NCBI GenBank assembly: GCA_903821905.1
Contig: CAIJMQ010000043.1
Span: 1 to 58,379 of the forward strand
DNA: 58,379 nucleotides
From: an uncultured bacterium
Lineage (GTDB): Bacteria; CAIJMQ01
Direction: 5' to 3'
Position numbers and translations under genes: made by a program. Under the pieces are notes generated by a model that was not told the DNA's origin, did not search any database, and saw only the letters and a program-made list of their open reading frames with translations. Below, in pieces: positions 8,853 through 16,855 of this stretch (its first letter is position 1; every line of letters begins with the position of its first letter).

Positions 8853-11201
8853 TTAGCTTGTAAACTTAAATCCTTTTTCTTTGAATAGTCTTATACATGC
8901 GTCTGCTACCTGGGGGTCATATAGAACCCCTTTATTTTTAAAAATTTCTTCTAATGCTATATCTATACCGAATGCTTCATGATAAGGCCTGTAGGCGGTC
9001 ATTGCTTCCACAACATCAGCTACACTAAGAATCCTTGCCTCAAGCATAATATCATCGCCTTTTAGTCTATCGGGATATCCGGAACCATTTATTCTTTCGT
9101 GGTGTTGGAGTACAATTTTCGCGACTGGCCATGGGAATTCTACTGTTTTTAATATATCATATCCCATTTTGGAATGAGTTCTGACTAAATCCATTTCTAT
9201 ATCAGTCAATTTTGAAGGTTTCCCAAGGATTTCTGCAGGAACTGCTATTTTACCTACATCATGAATAAGTCCTGCCATGCGGACTGCGTCTATCTGCTCT
9301 TGGGGTAATTTCATCTCTTCGGCTATAGCACATGCAAGCTGTGTTGTTTTTTGCTGGTGACCGGAAGTATATAAATCCCTTATTTCAACTGCAGATGCTA
9401 AAGCGGTTATCGTTTCTTCAAAAGCTCTTTTTAGTTTCTGGAAACTTTTTTCAAGTTCTTCTTCTGCTTTTTTTCGGTCAGTTATGTCAATCATCGTTGT
9501 TCTGACACTGGTGATTTTATCATTGCTATCATATTCAAATATGTCATCAATATTAACATGAAAATTTTTACCATCTTTTGTTACATATATTCGGTCTTTT
9601 GCTTCAGGGATAGATTTACCTGCTATCTTTAGCAGGAATCTTTTTTTTGCTTCTTCTTTTTGTTCCGACAGTATAAAATCAAATATAGGTTTCCCTATCA
9701 TCTCTTCAGGTTTATATCCAAACATTTTTGCCTCAGTGTGGTTTACGCTTGTTATAATCCCTTTTTTGTCCAAGATATGATACGCAACAGGGGCATCATC
9801 CCATAGTTCTCTGTATCTCTCTTCGCTAGTTTTGAGGGCTTCTTCTACAAATTTGTGTTCACTTATATCTCTGCAAATAGCCAACATGCTTGTTACTTTT
9901 CCTTTATCATCTTTTAATAGGGTTATAGACATTTGCGTAGGGAATACAGTCCCATCTTTTTTTGTATGATAAAGTTCACCTATCCATTCGCCCTTTGTCC
10001 TTATTTGTTGCAATTTTTTCTTAACCTCTTTTTTCTGTTCATCGTTATGTAAATCTAAAACTTTCATCTTAATTATTTCTTTGGGGGAATAACCGTGCAT
10101 TTTGGCAAAAGAATTATTTGTATATATCAAATTTTCTTCCAAGTCGCAGATTACTATTCCATCATTAGATTGTTCAACGGCAGAACTGAGTTTTTTTATC
10201 TCTTCTTCCGCCTTTTTACGTTCAGTAGTATCTTGAGATGTAAGAATTGCACCCTGGGGAAATGGTGAGATCGTTATGGACAAGAATTTACTGCCATATT
10301 TTTGTTCAGAGAATGTTTTTGTTTTTCCTAAACGAATGCACTCCATTAATTCAGAATACATATCAAGTTCGTGTTTATTTGCATAATCTTTATACATTAT
10401 GTCCCCGATATTTGGTAATCTGTCGCCGGATTTCTTTTTTGTTAAATTGAAACTAACGATTTCCCCTTTAGTATTTACGACTATGGTTTCTATCGGATTA
10501 TATTCAAATAAAGTTCTACTAAATTCTTCGTTTTTCTTTAATTGGTCCTCAACCCGTTTACGTTCTGTAATGTCTTGTATGGTTACCCGAATACCTGTGA
10601 TTTGTCCATTATCATCTAATAGAATCCTGTCATTTAGCAGAACCAATATTGAAGTCCCGTCTTTATGACGATAAGTGCGTTCAAAATGTGGAGATGGTGG
10701 AATAATTCCTTTAATTTTGTCCATGAATGCCTGATGTGATATTTCACGTTCCACAACAAAATCCCATACATAGTGTCCCAACATTTCCTTAGCAGTATAA
10801 CCAAGCATTTCCAACTCGGTGTGGTTAACCTGTGTGATTTTTCCCTCAATATCCAGTTCGTGGTAACCAATAGGTGCTTCATTAAACAATTCCTGAAGTT
10901 TTACGTCACGGTTTTTTAGTTCGTTTTCTATCCGAGATTCCAGGAAAGCGTAGAAAAGAGAACCCCACATTATGGGTATTAATATTCCGATAATGTCTCC
11001 GTAGATGTCAAAAGCATTGTTTACGCCGGTCCGTTCGAAAACATTACAGAGATGATAAAACAAAATTAAAGTAAGAAGTCCCAAAAAAAAGAACTTAATA
11101 CCCGGGTGCGAAACAGACTTCCACCTGGATAAAAAAATTATAAAAGCTATTGCAATAGTAAAAAAAGAAATAGTGTCAAGAATATTTATTATTAACTCCA
11201 C
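8853..11201 (-). CDS. Membrane-anchored multi-PAS HD-GYP phosphodiesterase
   Basis: A 782-residue signalling protein. Three hydrophobic segments (about 10-25, 35-53 and 66-86) form an N-terminal membrane domain. Four PAS or PAS-like domains follow (about 98-217, 222-331, 334-457 and 458-582), several ending in the PAC-type 'DITERK' motif. A C-terminal HD-GYP domain (about 590-782) has HD at 647-648 and GYP at 708-710 intact, together with the downstream KNKGVLYDP segment, so c-di-GMP hydrolysis is expected. No kinase or receiver domain is present. It is tightly packed between the 89-residue membrane protein (2 bp) and lysA (1 bp). The signal sensed is unknown. Confidence 0.93.
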   Translation of the reverse strand: MELIINILDTISFFTIAIAFIIFLSRWKSVSHPGIKFFFLGLLTLILFYHLCNVFERTGVNNAFDIYGDIIGILIPIMWGSLFYAFLESRIENELKNRDVKLQELFNEAPIGYHELDIEGKITQVNHTELEMLGYTAKEMLGHYVWDFVVEREISHQAFMDKIKGIIPPSPHFERTYRHKDGTSILVLLNDRILLDDNGQITGIRVTIQDITERKRVEDQLKKNEEFSRTLFEYNPIETIVVNTKGEIVSFNLTKKKSGDRLPNIGDIMYKDYANKHELDMYSELMECIRLGKTKTFSEQKYGSKFLSITISPFPQGAILTSQDTTERKKAEEEIKKLSSAVEQSNDGIVICDLEENLIYTNNSFAKMHGYSPKEIIKMKVLDLHNDEQKKEVKKKLQQIRTKGEWIGELYHTKKDGTVFPTQMSITLLKDDKGKVTSMLAICRDISEHKFVEEALKTSEERYRELWDDAPVAYHILDKKGIITSVNHTEAKMFGYKPEEMIGKPIFDFILSEQKEEAKKRFLLKIAGKSIPEAKDRIYVTKDGKNFHVNIDDIFEYDSNDKITSVRTTMIDITDRKKAEEELEKSFQKLKRAFEETITALASAVEIRDLYTSGHQQKTTQLACAIAEEMKLPQEQIDAVRMAGLIHDVGKIAVPAEILGKPSKLTDIEMDLVRTHSKMGYDILKTVEFPWPVAKIVLQHHERINGSGYPDRLKGDDIMLEARILSVADVVEAMTAYRPYHEAFGIDIALEEIFKNKGVLYDPQVADACIRLFKEKGFKFTS

Positions 11202-11203
11202 CG

Positions 11204-11473
11204 CTAAAACTCCTTCTTACCAAGTGTTTTCCAACACCATATAACTATCAGTACTGAACCTGTCAAGTAACATAGGTGTCCCAGGAGGTTGAGGAATTGT
11301 CCCCAAAACAAACCATCCAAGACAGTAGCGACCCAACCAATAAAAAACGCCAGGAATCCTCCAATTAAAATTTTAGATACCATAAGCTTTTTTCGAAGAA
11401 AGCGATTTCCTACGATGAAAATTAAAACTCCTATTGCAAGCATAAGCATGACAAATTCATTTTTTTGAATCAT
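11204..11473 (-). CDS. Small membrane protein, unknown function
   Basis: An 89-residue protein that is nearly all hydrophobic, with three likely membrane helices (about 8-24, 34-52 and 61-80) and a short basic loop after the first. No recognised domain. Its stop is 2 bp before the start of the PAS/HD-GYP protein, which itself begins with membrane helices, so a partner or accessory role in the same sensor is plausible but is inference from position only. The upstream SYLF gene ends 31 bp away. Confidence 0.7.
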   Translation of the reverse strand: MIQKNEFVMLMLAIGVLIFIVGNRFLRKKLMVSKILIGGFLAFFIGWVATVLDGLFWGQFLNLLGHLCYLTGSVLIVIWCWKTLGKKEF

Positions 11474-11504
11474 TTTTGAGCTTCCTTACAGTTTTTGCCA
11501 CTCT

Positions 11505-12197
11505 TTATTTACTATAACTATTCAATAAACCTATCAACGGTTTTGCGTAATCAGGCATATTCACTCTCTTGTTAAAAACTATATCTTGGAGTGTAATGTC
11601 TTTTATATTGTAAAACTTCTCATTGGCAGTATTATCGTTTAGTAGTATACCGCCTTCAAATGATGCCCCTGCATATAGTCCTTTTGCTCTTGAATATACA
11701 AGTATAGCTGTACCAGGGCCAACTTTGGCTTCTGCATCTCTTCCCACCGGTCCTACAGCAGCTGAAGCATCAACACCAATCTTGAACTTGGTCTTGTTTA
11801 GCATTTCCATACCATCTTTGTTCATGATTAGGAAGATGGAATCTATTGATTGTCCCCCGATTTGTAGGCCAAAACTTCCTTCTCCTGTTTGTATGAATGC
11901 AGGAGGACTCCATTGCTTGGTACTATCGTCTTTAACAAGAACTACTCCCTGGCCTCCCTTTACTCCAAAAACAAATCCTGCCTTGTATTGGCGAAGGATT
12001 ATTACTCCATGGCAGCTTTCCATGATTGATTTTGGAATGGCCGTATCCGGTGCTTCCATGATATCCTTAAGATATTCATGCGCTCTATCAATGCGTTCTT
12101 TAAGTTCACTGCTTGTTTGAGCAAAACTGCTGATCGGAACTAAAAGGCCCAAAACAAGAACAAATAAAAATATCTTACTTCTTACAAATTTATTCAT
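11505..12197 (-). CDS. SYLF (YSC84-type) lipid-binding domain protein, exported
   Basis: A 230-residue protein with a clear signal peptide (hydrophobic 8-24, cleavage expected after SFA at about 26). The mature part matches the SYLF/YSC84 domain: CHGVIILRQYKAGF, GGQGVVLVKDD, GSFGLQIGGQSID, and the glycine-rich VGPVGRDAEAKVGPG followed by YSRAKGLYAGASFEGG. SYLF domains bind phosphoinositides in eukaryotes; in bacteria the periplasmic role is unclear. A GGAGGGAG SD precedes the ATG. Its start overlaps the last codon of the decayed ribulokinase frame, so this gene was probably once translationally coupled to it. Confidence 0.88.
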   Translation of the reverse strand: MNKFVRSKIFLFVLVLGLLVPISSFAQTSSELKERIDRAHEYLKDIMEAPDTAIPKSIMESCHGVIILRQYKAGFVFGVKGGQGVVLVKDDSTKQWSPPAFIQTGEGSFGLQIGGQSIDSIFLIMNKDGMEMLNKTKFKIGVDASAAVGPVGRDAEAKVGPGTAILVYSRAKGLYAGASFEGGILLNDNTANEKFYNIKDITLQDIVFNKRVNMPDYAKPLIGLLNSYSK

Positions 12198-12499
12198 ACT
12201 CCCTCCTTTTGTTTTTGTATCGCTTTAAGTGTTTTTATAACTGAGTTCTCATTTCTGCCAAAATAATCGTGGAGTTTTTCATATTCTTTGAATATTGTAT
12301 CATACTACCTTTAGCTCCTGCAGCTACATCTAACCCAGTTTGACGACAGTTTTGTTTTGCCGTTAGGTAAAACTTGGTAAATTACGCCGTCTGGATAGGG
12401 AAAAACTGGTGTAGCAATTTCTTTCCCACTATTAAATGAAACGAGTACTGTGCGGGCTGATTCTGTGCCGAAATCTATTCCAATGGAATATCTATCCAT
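12194..12499 (-). pseudogene. araB: Ribulokinase remnant with internal deletion
   Basis: Reading from 12499, about 56 residues match the N-terminus of ribulokinase: YSIGIDFGTESARTVLV (the FGGY/actin-like phosphate loop), then EIATPVFPYPDGVI and a LPNGKTKL..NWV segment. The frame then hits stops at about 12311 and shortly after. Beyond them, in the same frame, about 31 codons resemble the ribulokinase C-terminus (FKEYEKLHDYFGR) and run to a TGA at 12194-12196. Intact ribulokinases have about 530-560 residues, so some 1.4 kb from the middle is missing. The start lies inside the end of hisD, and the end overlaps the SYLF start. No L-arabinose genes are nearby. A functional short protein is unlikely. 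Confidence 0.75.
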
Positions 12500-13757
12500 T
12501 TTTTTTACTTCTTACTTTAACCGCATTGAAATGATTTTTTAGCTGTTCAGCGTCTGTAAATGATTTTAAGAAAGGTGCAAATTTCTCTAACGAGGATTTG
12601 TTAGCAGAAATTACATTGATACATTTTAAAAAATCTTTTACACCAAGAGCAGAGTCCCATCTTCCTGTTTTAGAAGTGGGTAATATGTGGTTAGGTCCAG
12701 CTATATAATCTCCAAGTGTTACTGGTGCGTAGTGTCCCAAGAATACCGTTCCTGCGCTTTTTATTTTATCTAACCACTTGGAAGGGTTTTTAATTGCAAG
12801 AATAAGATGTTCTGGTGCTAATTTATTAACTTCTTTGAAAGCTTCTTCTAAATCCTGAACCATATAAATGCCGCCATTCTCCTGCCACGATTTTCTCGTA
12901 TTCTCGTCACAAGTTGAAAGAAGAACTTTTATTTTTTCTGTTACTTCTCTGCATATCTCGGTAGATGTTGATATCAAAATCGCAGGTGAATGTGGCCCAT
13001 GTTCTGTTTGGGATAGAAGGTCATATGCGATAAACTTTGCGTTAGCAGTGTCATCGGCAATAATGGTTACTTCAGAAGGCCCTGCTAATATGTCTATGCC
13101 TACTTCTCCGTAGAGTAATTTTTTAGCCAATGTTACATAGATATTTCCCGGCCCGACTATTTTATCGACTTTAGGGATAGATTCTGTTCCATAAGTTAAT
13201 GCTGCTATTGCCTGAGCTCCTCCAACTTTATATATTTCTTTTATACCCAAAAGATTAGCAGTAGCAAGTATGTGTATATCAACTTCACCTTTTTTTTGAG
13301 GAGGAGTTGCAATTATTATTTTTTCTACACCTGCTATTTGAGCAGGAATTGCAGCCATTAAAAGCGAAGATGGCAGGGGTGCTTTTCCTGCAGGTACATA
13401 TATCCCTACTTTTTGTAATGGCTTAAAAGTTTCACCCACTAGAATTCCGTCTTCTTCTTTGGTCCAGTCTTTGAATTTTTCTTTTTGTATCCGGTGAAAA
13501 TTTTCTATTCTTTCTTTAGCTTTTTTGATAGCTGTTATAAAAGCTTTATTTACTTTTGAGCGAGCATTTTTTATCTCTTTTTCAGGTACTTTAATCTTGT
13601 CAATCTTTATACCGTCGAATTTGTATGTATATTCTTTTAGTGCTTTATCGCCTTTTTCTCTTACTGCTGAAATTATAGAGCTTACAATTTCCTTTTCTTT
13701 TAATTCTAATTCTCTTTTTTCGCCTTTTAATCTTTTACTCTCTTTTATTGCTCTCAT
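12492..13757 (-). CDS. hisD: Histidinol dehydrogenase
   Basis: Zinc enzyme making the final two NAD+-dependent oxidations of L-histidinol to L-histidine. Family motifs are all present: PAGKAPLPSSLLMAA, the GPGNIYVTLAKKLLYG block, GIDILAGPSEV, the QTEHGPHSPA zinc/active-site segment and APEHLIL. The 421 residues are typical. The ATG overlaps the murA stop by 4 nt (ATGA), indicating coupling. No other his gene lies in the window, so this gene is separated from its pathway. Its 3' end overlaps the ribulokinase remnant by 8 nt. Confidence 0.95.
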   Translation of the reverse strand: MRAIKESKRLKGEKRELELKEKEIVSSIISAVREKGDKALKEYTYKFDGIKIDKIKVPEKEIKNARSKVNKAFITAIKKAKERIENFHRIQKEKFKDWTKEEDGILVGETFKPLQKVGIYVPAGKAPLPSSLLMAAIPAQIAGVEKIIIATPPQKKGEVDIHILATANLLGIKEIYKVGGAQAIAALTYGTESIPKVDKIVGPGNIYVTLAKKLLYGEVGIDILAGPSEVTIIADDTANAKFIAYDLLSQTEHGPHSPAILISTSTEICREVTEKIKVLLSTCDENTRKSWQENGGIYMVQDLEEAFKEVNKLAPEHLILAIKNPSKWLDKIKSAGTVFLGHYAPVTLGDYIAGPNHILPTSKTGRWDSALGVKDFLKCINVISANKSSLEKFAPFLKSFTDAEQLKNHFNAVKVRSKKNG

Positions 13758-15016
13758 TCTTTTACTCTTTTTATTTTCGCACCTAAAGAAGCCAACTTCT
13801 CATCTATTTTAGGGTACCCTCTATCAATGTGATATACCCTGTTTACTTCGGTCCTGCCCTTTGCAGCAAGTCCAGCAAGGACTAAAGCAGCGGAAGCTCT
13901 CAAGTCAGAAGCCATTACGGGAGCTCCCTTAAGTTCTCCGCCCTGAATCATTGTTGTCGGACCCTCTCTCATTATTTTTGCTCCCATACGAAGAAGTTCT
14001 GCAACATGCATAAACCTGTCAGGATATATTTTCTCGTGAATGAATGATATTCCCGGAACAGTTGTAAGGAAAGCTGTCATCTGTGCTTGTAAATCTGTAG
14101 GAAATCCCGGATAGGGAAGAGTGGTAATTTCTAATGATTTCAGGTCTTTACCTGCTTTTACTTTTATCCCTCGTCCAGTATATGTAACTTCAACTCCACA
14201 CTCAATCAGTTTATCTATAAATACTGTCAATAATTTAGGGTCTATATCTTCTACTTCGACTTCGCCTCTGGATATAATTCCGCTGATTAAATATGTCCCG
14301 GCTTCTATGCGGTCACTTATAATAGTGTGTTCTGCTCCGTGTAATTCTTTAACGCCTGTCACCGTTATTGTGGGGCTTCCCAAACCTTGAATTTTAGCTC
14401 CCATTTTAATAAGAAGATTACCCAAATCTACAACCTCCGGTTCACAGGCAGCACCTTCAATTGTTGTATCTCCTTTAGCGAATACGGATGCCATCATTAT
14501 ATTGGCTGTCCCTAAGACCGTAGAGCCGAAATTTCCCGCTAAATAGATTGATGCCCCGTTTAATTCCTTAGCATTTGCTACTACATAACCGTCCTTGAGT
14601 TGAATATCCGCTCCTAATCTCATTAGACCTTTAAGGTGCAGGTCAATAGGTCTTGTTCCTATTATGCAGCCTCCAGGGTATGATACTTCTGCTTTTTTGA
14701 ATCTTGTTAAAAGTGGTCCCAGAACGCAGACAGATGCTCTCATTTTGCTGACCATCTGATATGGCGCTCTCCATTTTTTCACATTGGTTGAATCTATGCT
14801 TAAAGTATCTTCGCTTAGCCATTCTATTTTTGAGCCCAGTGCAACAAGAAGTTTTATCATTGTATGGACATCAATAACACGAGGAATATTTTTTAGTATA
14901 AACTTGGAAGGCGAAATTAGACACGCTGCTATTAGAGGAAGTGAAGAATTTTTTGCTCCTGATACTTTTACTTTTCCTTTTAATGGACAAAGCCCATCTA
15001 TTACAATTTTATCCAT
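13754..15016 (-). CDS. murA: UDP-N-acetylglucosamine 1-carboxyvinyltransferase
   Basis: First committed step of peptidoglycan synthesis: transfers enolpyruvate from PEP to UDP-GlcNAc. It is a 420-residue EPSP-synthase-like inside-out barrel. The substrate-binding Lys22-Asn23 (SGAKNSSLP) and the catalytic loop PGGCIIGTRPIDLH are present, with Cys117 in the position attacked by fosfomycin. Further motifs are GFPTDLQAQM and DLRASAALVLAGLAAKG. Cys rather than Asp in the loop predicts fosfomycin sensitivity of the enzyme. It overlaps hisD by 4 nt. The upstream heptosyltransferase is 66 bp away across a short repeat. Confidence 0.96.
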   Translation of the reverse strand: MDKIVIDGLCPLKGKVKVSGAKNSSLPLIAACLISPSKFILKNIPRVIDVHTMIKLLVALGSKIEWLSEDTLSIDSTNVKKWRAPYQMVSKMRASVCVLGPLLTRFKKAEVSYPGGCIIGTRPIDLHLKGLMRLGADIQLKDGYVVANAKELNGASIYLAGNFGSTVLGTANIMMASVFAKGDTTIEGAACEPEVVDLGNLLIKMGAKIQGLGSPTITVTGVKELHGAEHTIISDRIEAGTYLISGIISRGEVEVEDIDPKLLTVFIDKLIECGVEVTYTGRGIKVKAGKDLKSLEITTLPYPGFPTDLQAQMTAFLTTVPGISFIHEKIYPDRFMHVAELLRMGAKIMREGPTTMIQGGELKGAPVMASDLRASAALVLAGLAAKGRTEVNRVYHIDRGYPKIDEKLASLGAKIKRVKE

Positions 15017-15051
15017 TTTCTTTTAATTTTTTTACTTTACAATTATATCTT

Positions 15052-15080
15052 TTCTTTAGCCTATGGTCTATAGCCTGTAA
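15052..15080. repeat. Short copy of the CTTTAGCCTATGG repeat
   Basis: The gap between murA and the heptosyltransferase contains CTTTAGCCTATGG followed by TCTATAGCCTGTAA. The same 13-nt word occurs, inverted, in the long hairpin element between etfB and yicC (40552-40626), so this looks like a partial member of one repeat family. Confidence 0.5.
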
Positions 15081-15082
15081 CT

Positions 15083-16072
15083 TTATTTAAGCTGTTTTTC
15101 TACTGTTTCAAAGACTTCATCAATACTTATTTTACCCATACACTCATGATTTTTCGAAGGGCAGATTCGGTGTTTACAAGGTGAACAAATGACATCTTTT
15201 TTTATTATAACTGAAGGGCCCAATGGCGAAGTCCTATCAATGTTTGTAGGACCGAAAATAGCTATTGTCGGAATATTTAAAGCAGAAGCTACATGCATCG
15301 GGCCGGTATCGTTTGTGATGAAAACATCGCATTTTTTTATAAGAGCCATCAATTCTCTGGTTGTAGTTTTGCCGCAGAGGTTTATCGCATCTTCTATGTC
15401 TTCTCTTATAATTTCTCCCAATTCTTCTTCTTTCCTGCTACCGAAGATTAAAACCTTAGCATTTTTATTTTCTGTAATTTTTCCTGCAAGTGACCAGAAG
15501 TTTTTTACCCCCCACATTTTTGCAGAACCATAACTTGCTCCTGGGCACATGCCTATTATTATAGTATCTTTATTAATCCCTAAACTTTCTAACATGCGGT
15601 CTGTTTTTGTAATTTCCTCATTCGTCAAATAAAGAAACGGATTTTTAGGAAGTTCATTCCCGGAGACTAACTTCTTAATGATTTCAAGATAATAATCTCG
15701 CTGATGGAGTTTATCTAAATTTTTAGGTAAAGGAATTTTTTCAGTCAAAAAAGCATTTCTAAAATCGGTTTTATAACCGATGCGTTTCTTTAAGCCCGAA
15801 AGGTAAAAAAGACAAGCGGAAGAAAAAGAATTTGTAAAGAGAATCCCAACATCAAAATTTAATTTTTTAATATTTTTAATGAGAGAAATTTTAGGTCTAT
15901 CCAGAGAAATAATCTCATCGACTGAAGGATGATTTAGGAAAATTTCCTTAACCCAATCCTTAGCAAGTACAGTAATGTGAGCCCGCGGCATTTTCTCTTT
16001 AAGGTATGTAATGCTTGATAAACAGAGGACTGCATCTCCAATCCAGTTAGGACTACGGATAATAATTTTCAT
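15083..16072 (-). CDS. GT9-family lipopolysaccharide heptosyltransferase
   Basis: A 329-residue inverting GT-B enzyme of the ADP-heptose:LPS heptosyltransferase family (WaaF-like). Motifs seen: N-terminal IIRSPNWIGDAVL, GMCPGASYGSAKMW, the nucleotide-sugar motif NDTGPMHVASAL, and AIFGPTNIDRTSPLGP. A Cys-rich C-terminal loop (CSPCKHRICP, then HECM) is typical of WaaF homologues. It adds heptose to the LPS inner core at the inner-membrane face. The rfaE2 gene elsewhere in the window supports an ADP-heptose pathway. It is the first gene of the long minus-strand run, with a shared divergent promoter. Confidence 0.88.
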   Translation of the reverse strand: MKIIIRSPNWIGDAVLCLSSITYLKEKMPRAHITVLAKDWVKEIFLNHPSVDEIISLDRPKISLIKNIKKLNFDVGILFTNSFSSACLFYLSGLKKRIGYKTDFRNAFLTEKIPLPKNLDKLHQRDYYLEIIKKLVSGNELPKNPFLYLTNEEITKTDRMLESLGINKDTIIIGMCPGASYGSAKMWGVKNFWSLAGKITENKNAKVLIFGSRKEEELGEIIREDIEDAINLCGKTTTRELMALIKKCDVFITNDTGPMHVASALNIPTIAIFGPTNIDRTSPLGPSVIIKKDVICSPCKHRICPSKNHECMGKISIDEVFETVEKQLK

Positions 16073-16104
16073 AGGTAATTAAGGATTTTACTTCCAGCCT
16101 TTTG

Positions 16105-16113
16105 TATTATAAT
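16105..16113. promoter_or_regulatory. Symmetric -10 element serving two divergent genes
   Basis: TATTATAAT lies in the 51-bp gap between the divergent heptosyltransferase and SGNH genes; with the next base it is a perfect palindrome (TATTATAATA). Read rightwards, TATAAT (16108-16113) is 10 nt before the SGNH ATG. Read leftwards, TATAAT (16111-16106) is 33 nt before the heptosyltransferase ATG. No convincing -35 was seen. Confidence 0.6.
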
Positions 16114-16123
16114 ATAAACCACT

Positions 16124-16765
16124 ATGAAAATAGAACCCGAAAAAACAATCTTGTTTATTGGAGACTCTATTACTGATTGTGGACGAAGTCGTCCCATAGG
16201 TGATAATAAGACAGGATTAGGGAATGGCTATGTATCTATTATTGATGCGCTTATTGAAGCTGTTTATCCCCAAAAGCATATTAGGGTACTTAATACCGGT
16301 GTTAGTGGCAACAGAATAACGGATTTGCAGGAACGCTGGCAGAGTGATGCGCTTTCCTTAAATTCTGATTGGCTATCGATTATGATTGGTATCAACGACG
16401 TCTGGAGACAATTTGATGACCCTCTTAATCCTGTCCAAGTTACAAAAGAACAGTTCAGGAAAGTTTATGAAAAACTGATTCAAAATACAGCCGCTTCGTT
16501 AGATGGGTTGGTGTTGATGACTCCATTTTATCTGGAGACAAACCGTAAAGACCCAATGCGGAAATTAATGGATGAATATGGAGAAGTAGTCAAAAATCTT
16601 GCAAAGAAACACGGAGCTATTTTTGTTGATGTCCAGAAATCATTTGACCAATATCTAAAACATAAACCAACGCAATCATTGTGTTGGGATAGAGTTCACC
16701 CCAATCTCGCAGGTCATGCTATTATTGCCAAAAGCTTTTTGGAGGCGATTGCATTTAAGTGGTAA
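16124..16765 (+). CDS. SGNH/GDSL-type hydrolase
   Basis: A 213-residue esterase or lipase-like protein. Block I FIGDSITDCGR carries the nucleophile Ser15, block II is GVSGNRITDL (oxyanion Gly), block III is GINDVW (Asn), and block V is WDRVHPNLAGH with the catalytic Asp and His. All four family residues are present. No signal peptide, so it is cytoplasmic. The substrate is unknown; the adjacent GH27 enzyme, also without a signal peptide, suggests a carbohydrate ester. The start codon is 10 nt after a -10 element and has no SD, so the mRNA is probably leaderless. Confidence 0.9.
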   Translation: MKIEPEKTILFIGDSITDCGRSRPIGDNKTGLGNGYVSIIDALIEAVYPQKHIRVLNTGVSGNRITDLQERWQSDALSLNSDWLSIMIGINDVWRQFDDPLNPVQVTKEQFRKVYEKLIQNTAASLDGLVLMTPFYLETNRKDPMRKLMDEYGEVVKNLAKKHGAIFVDVQKSFDQYLKHKPTQSLCWDRVHPNLAGHAIIAKSFLEAIAFKW

Positions 16766-16805
16766 AATTCTAAATTGAAAAGCAAAAATACAAAAATTTT
16801 TAAGG

Positions 16806-16811
16806 TATAAT
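16806..16811 (+). promoter_or_regulatory. -10 element of the GH27 gene
   Basis: GGTATAATATC, with the hexamer TATAAT at 16806-16811, lies 44 nt before the GH27 ATG. A proper leader with the SD AAGGAG follows. Confidence 0.55.
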
Positions 16812-16855
16812 ATCGGAAGTAAAAATTAATTAACCTGAATATAAGGAGTCAAAAA

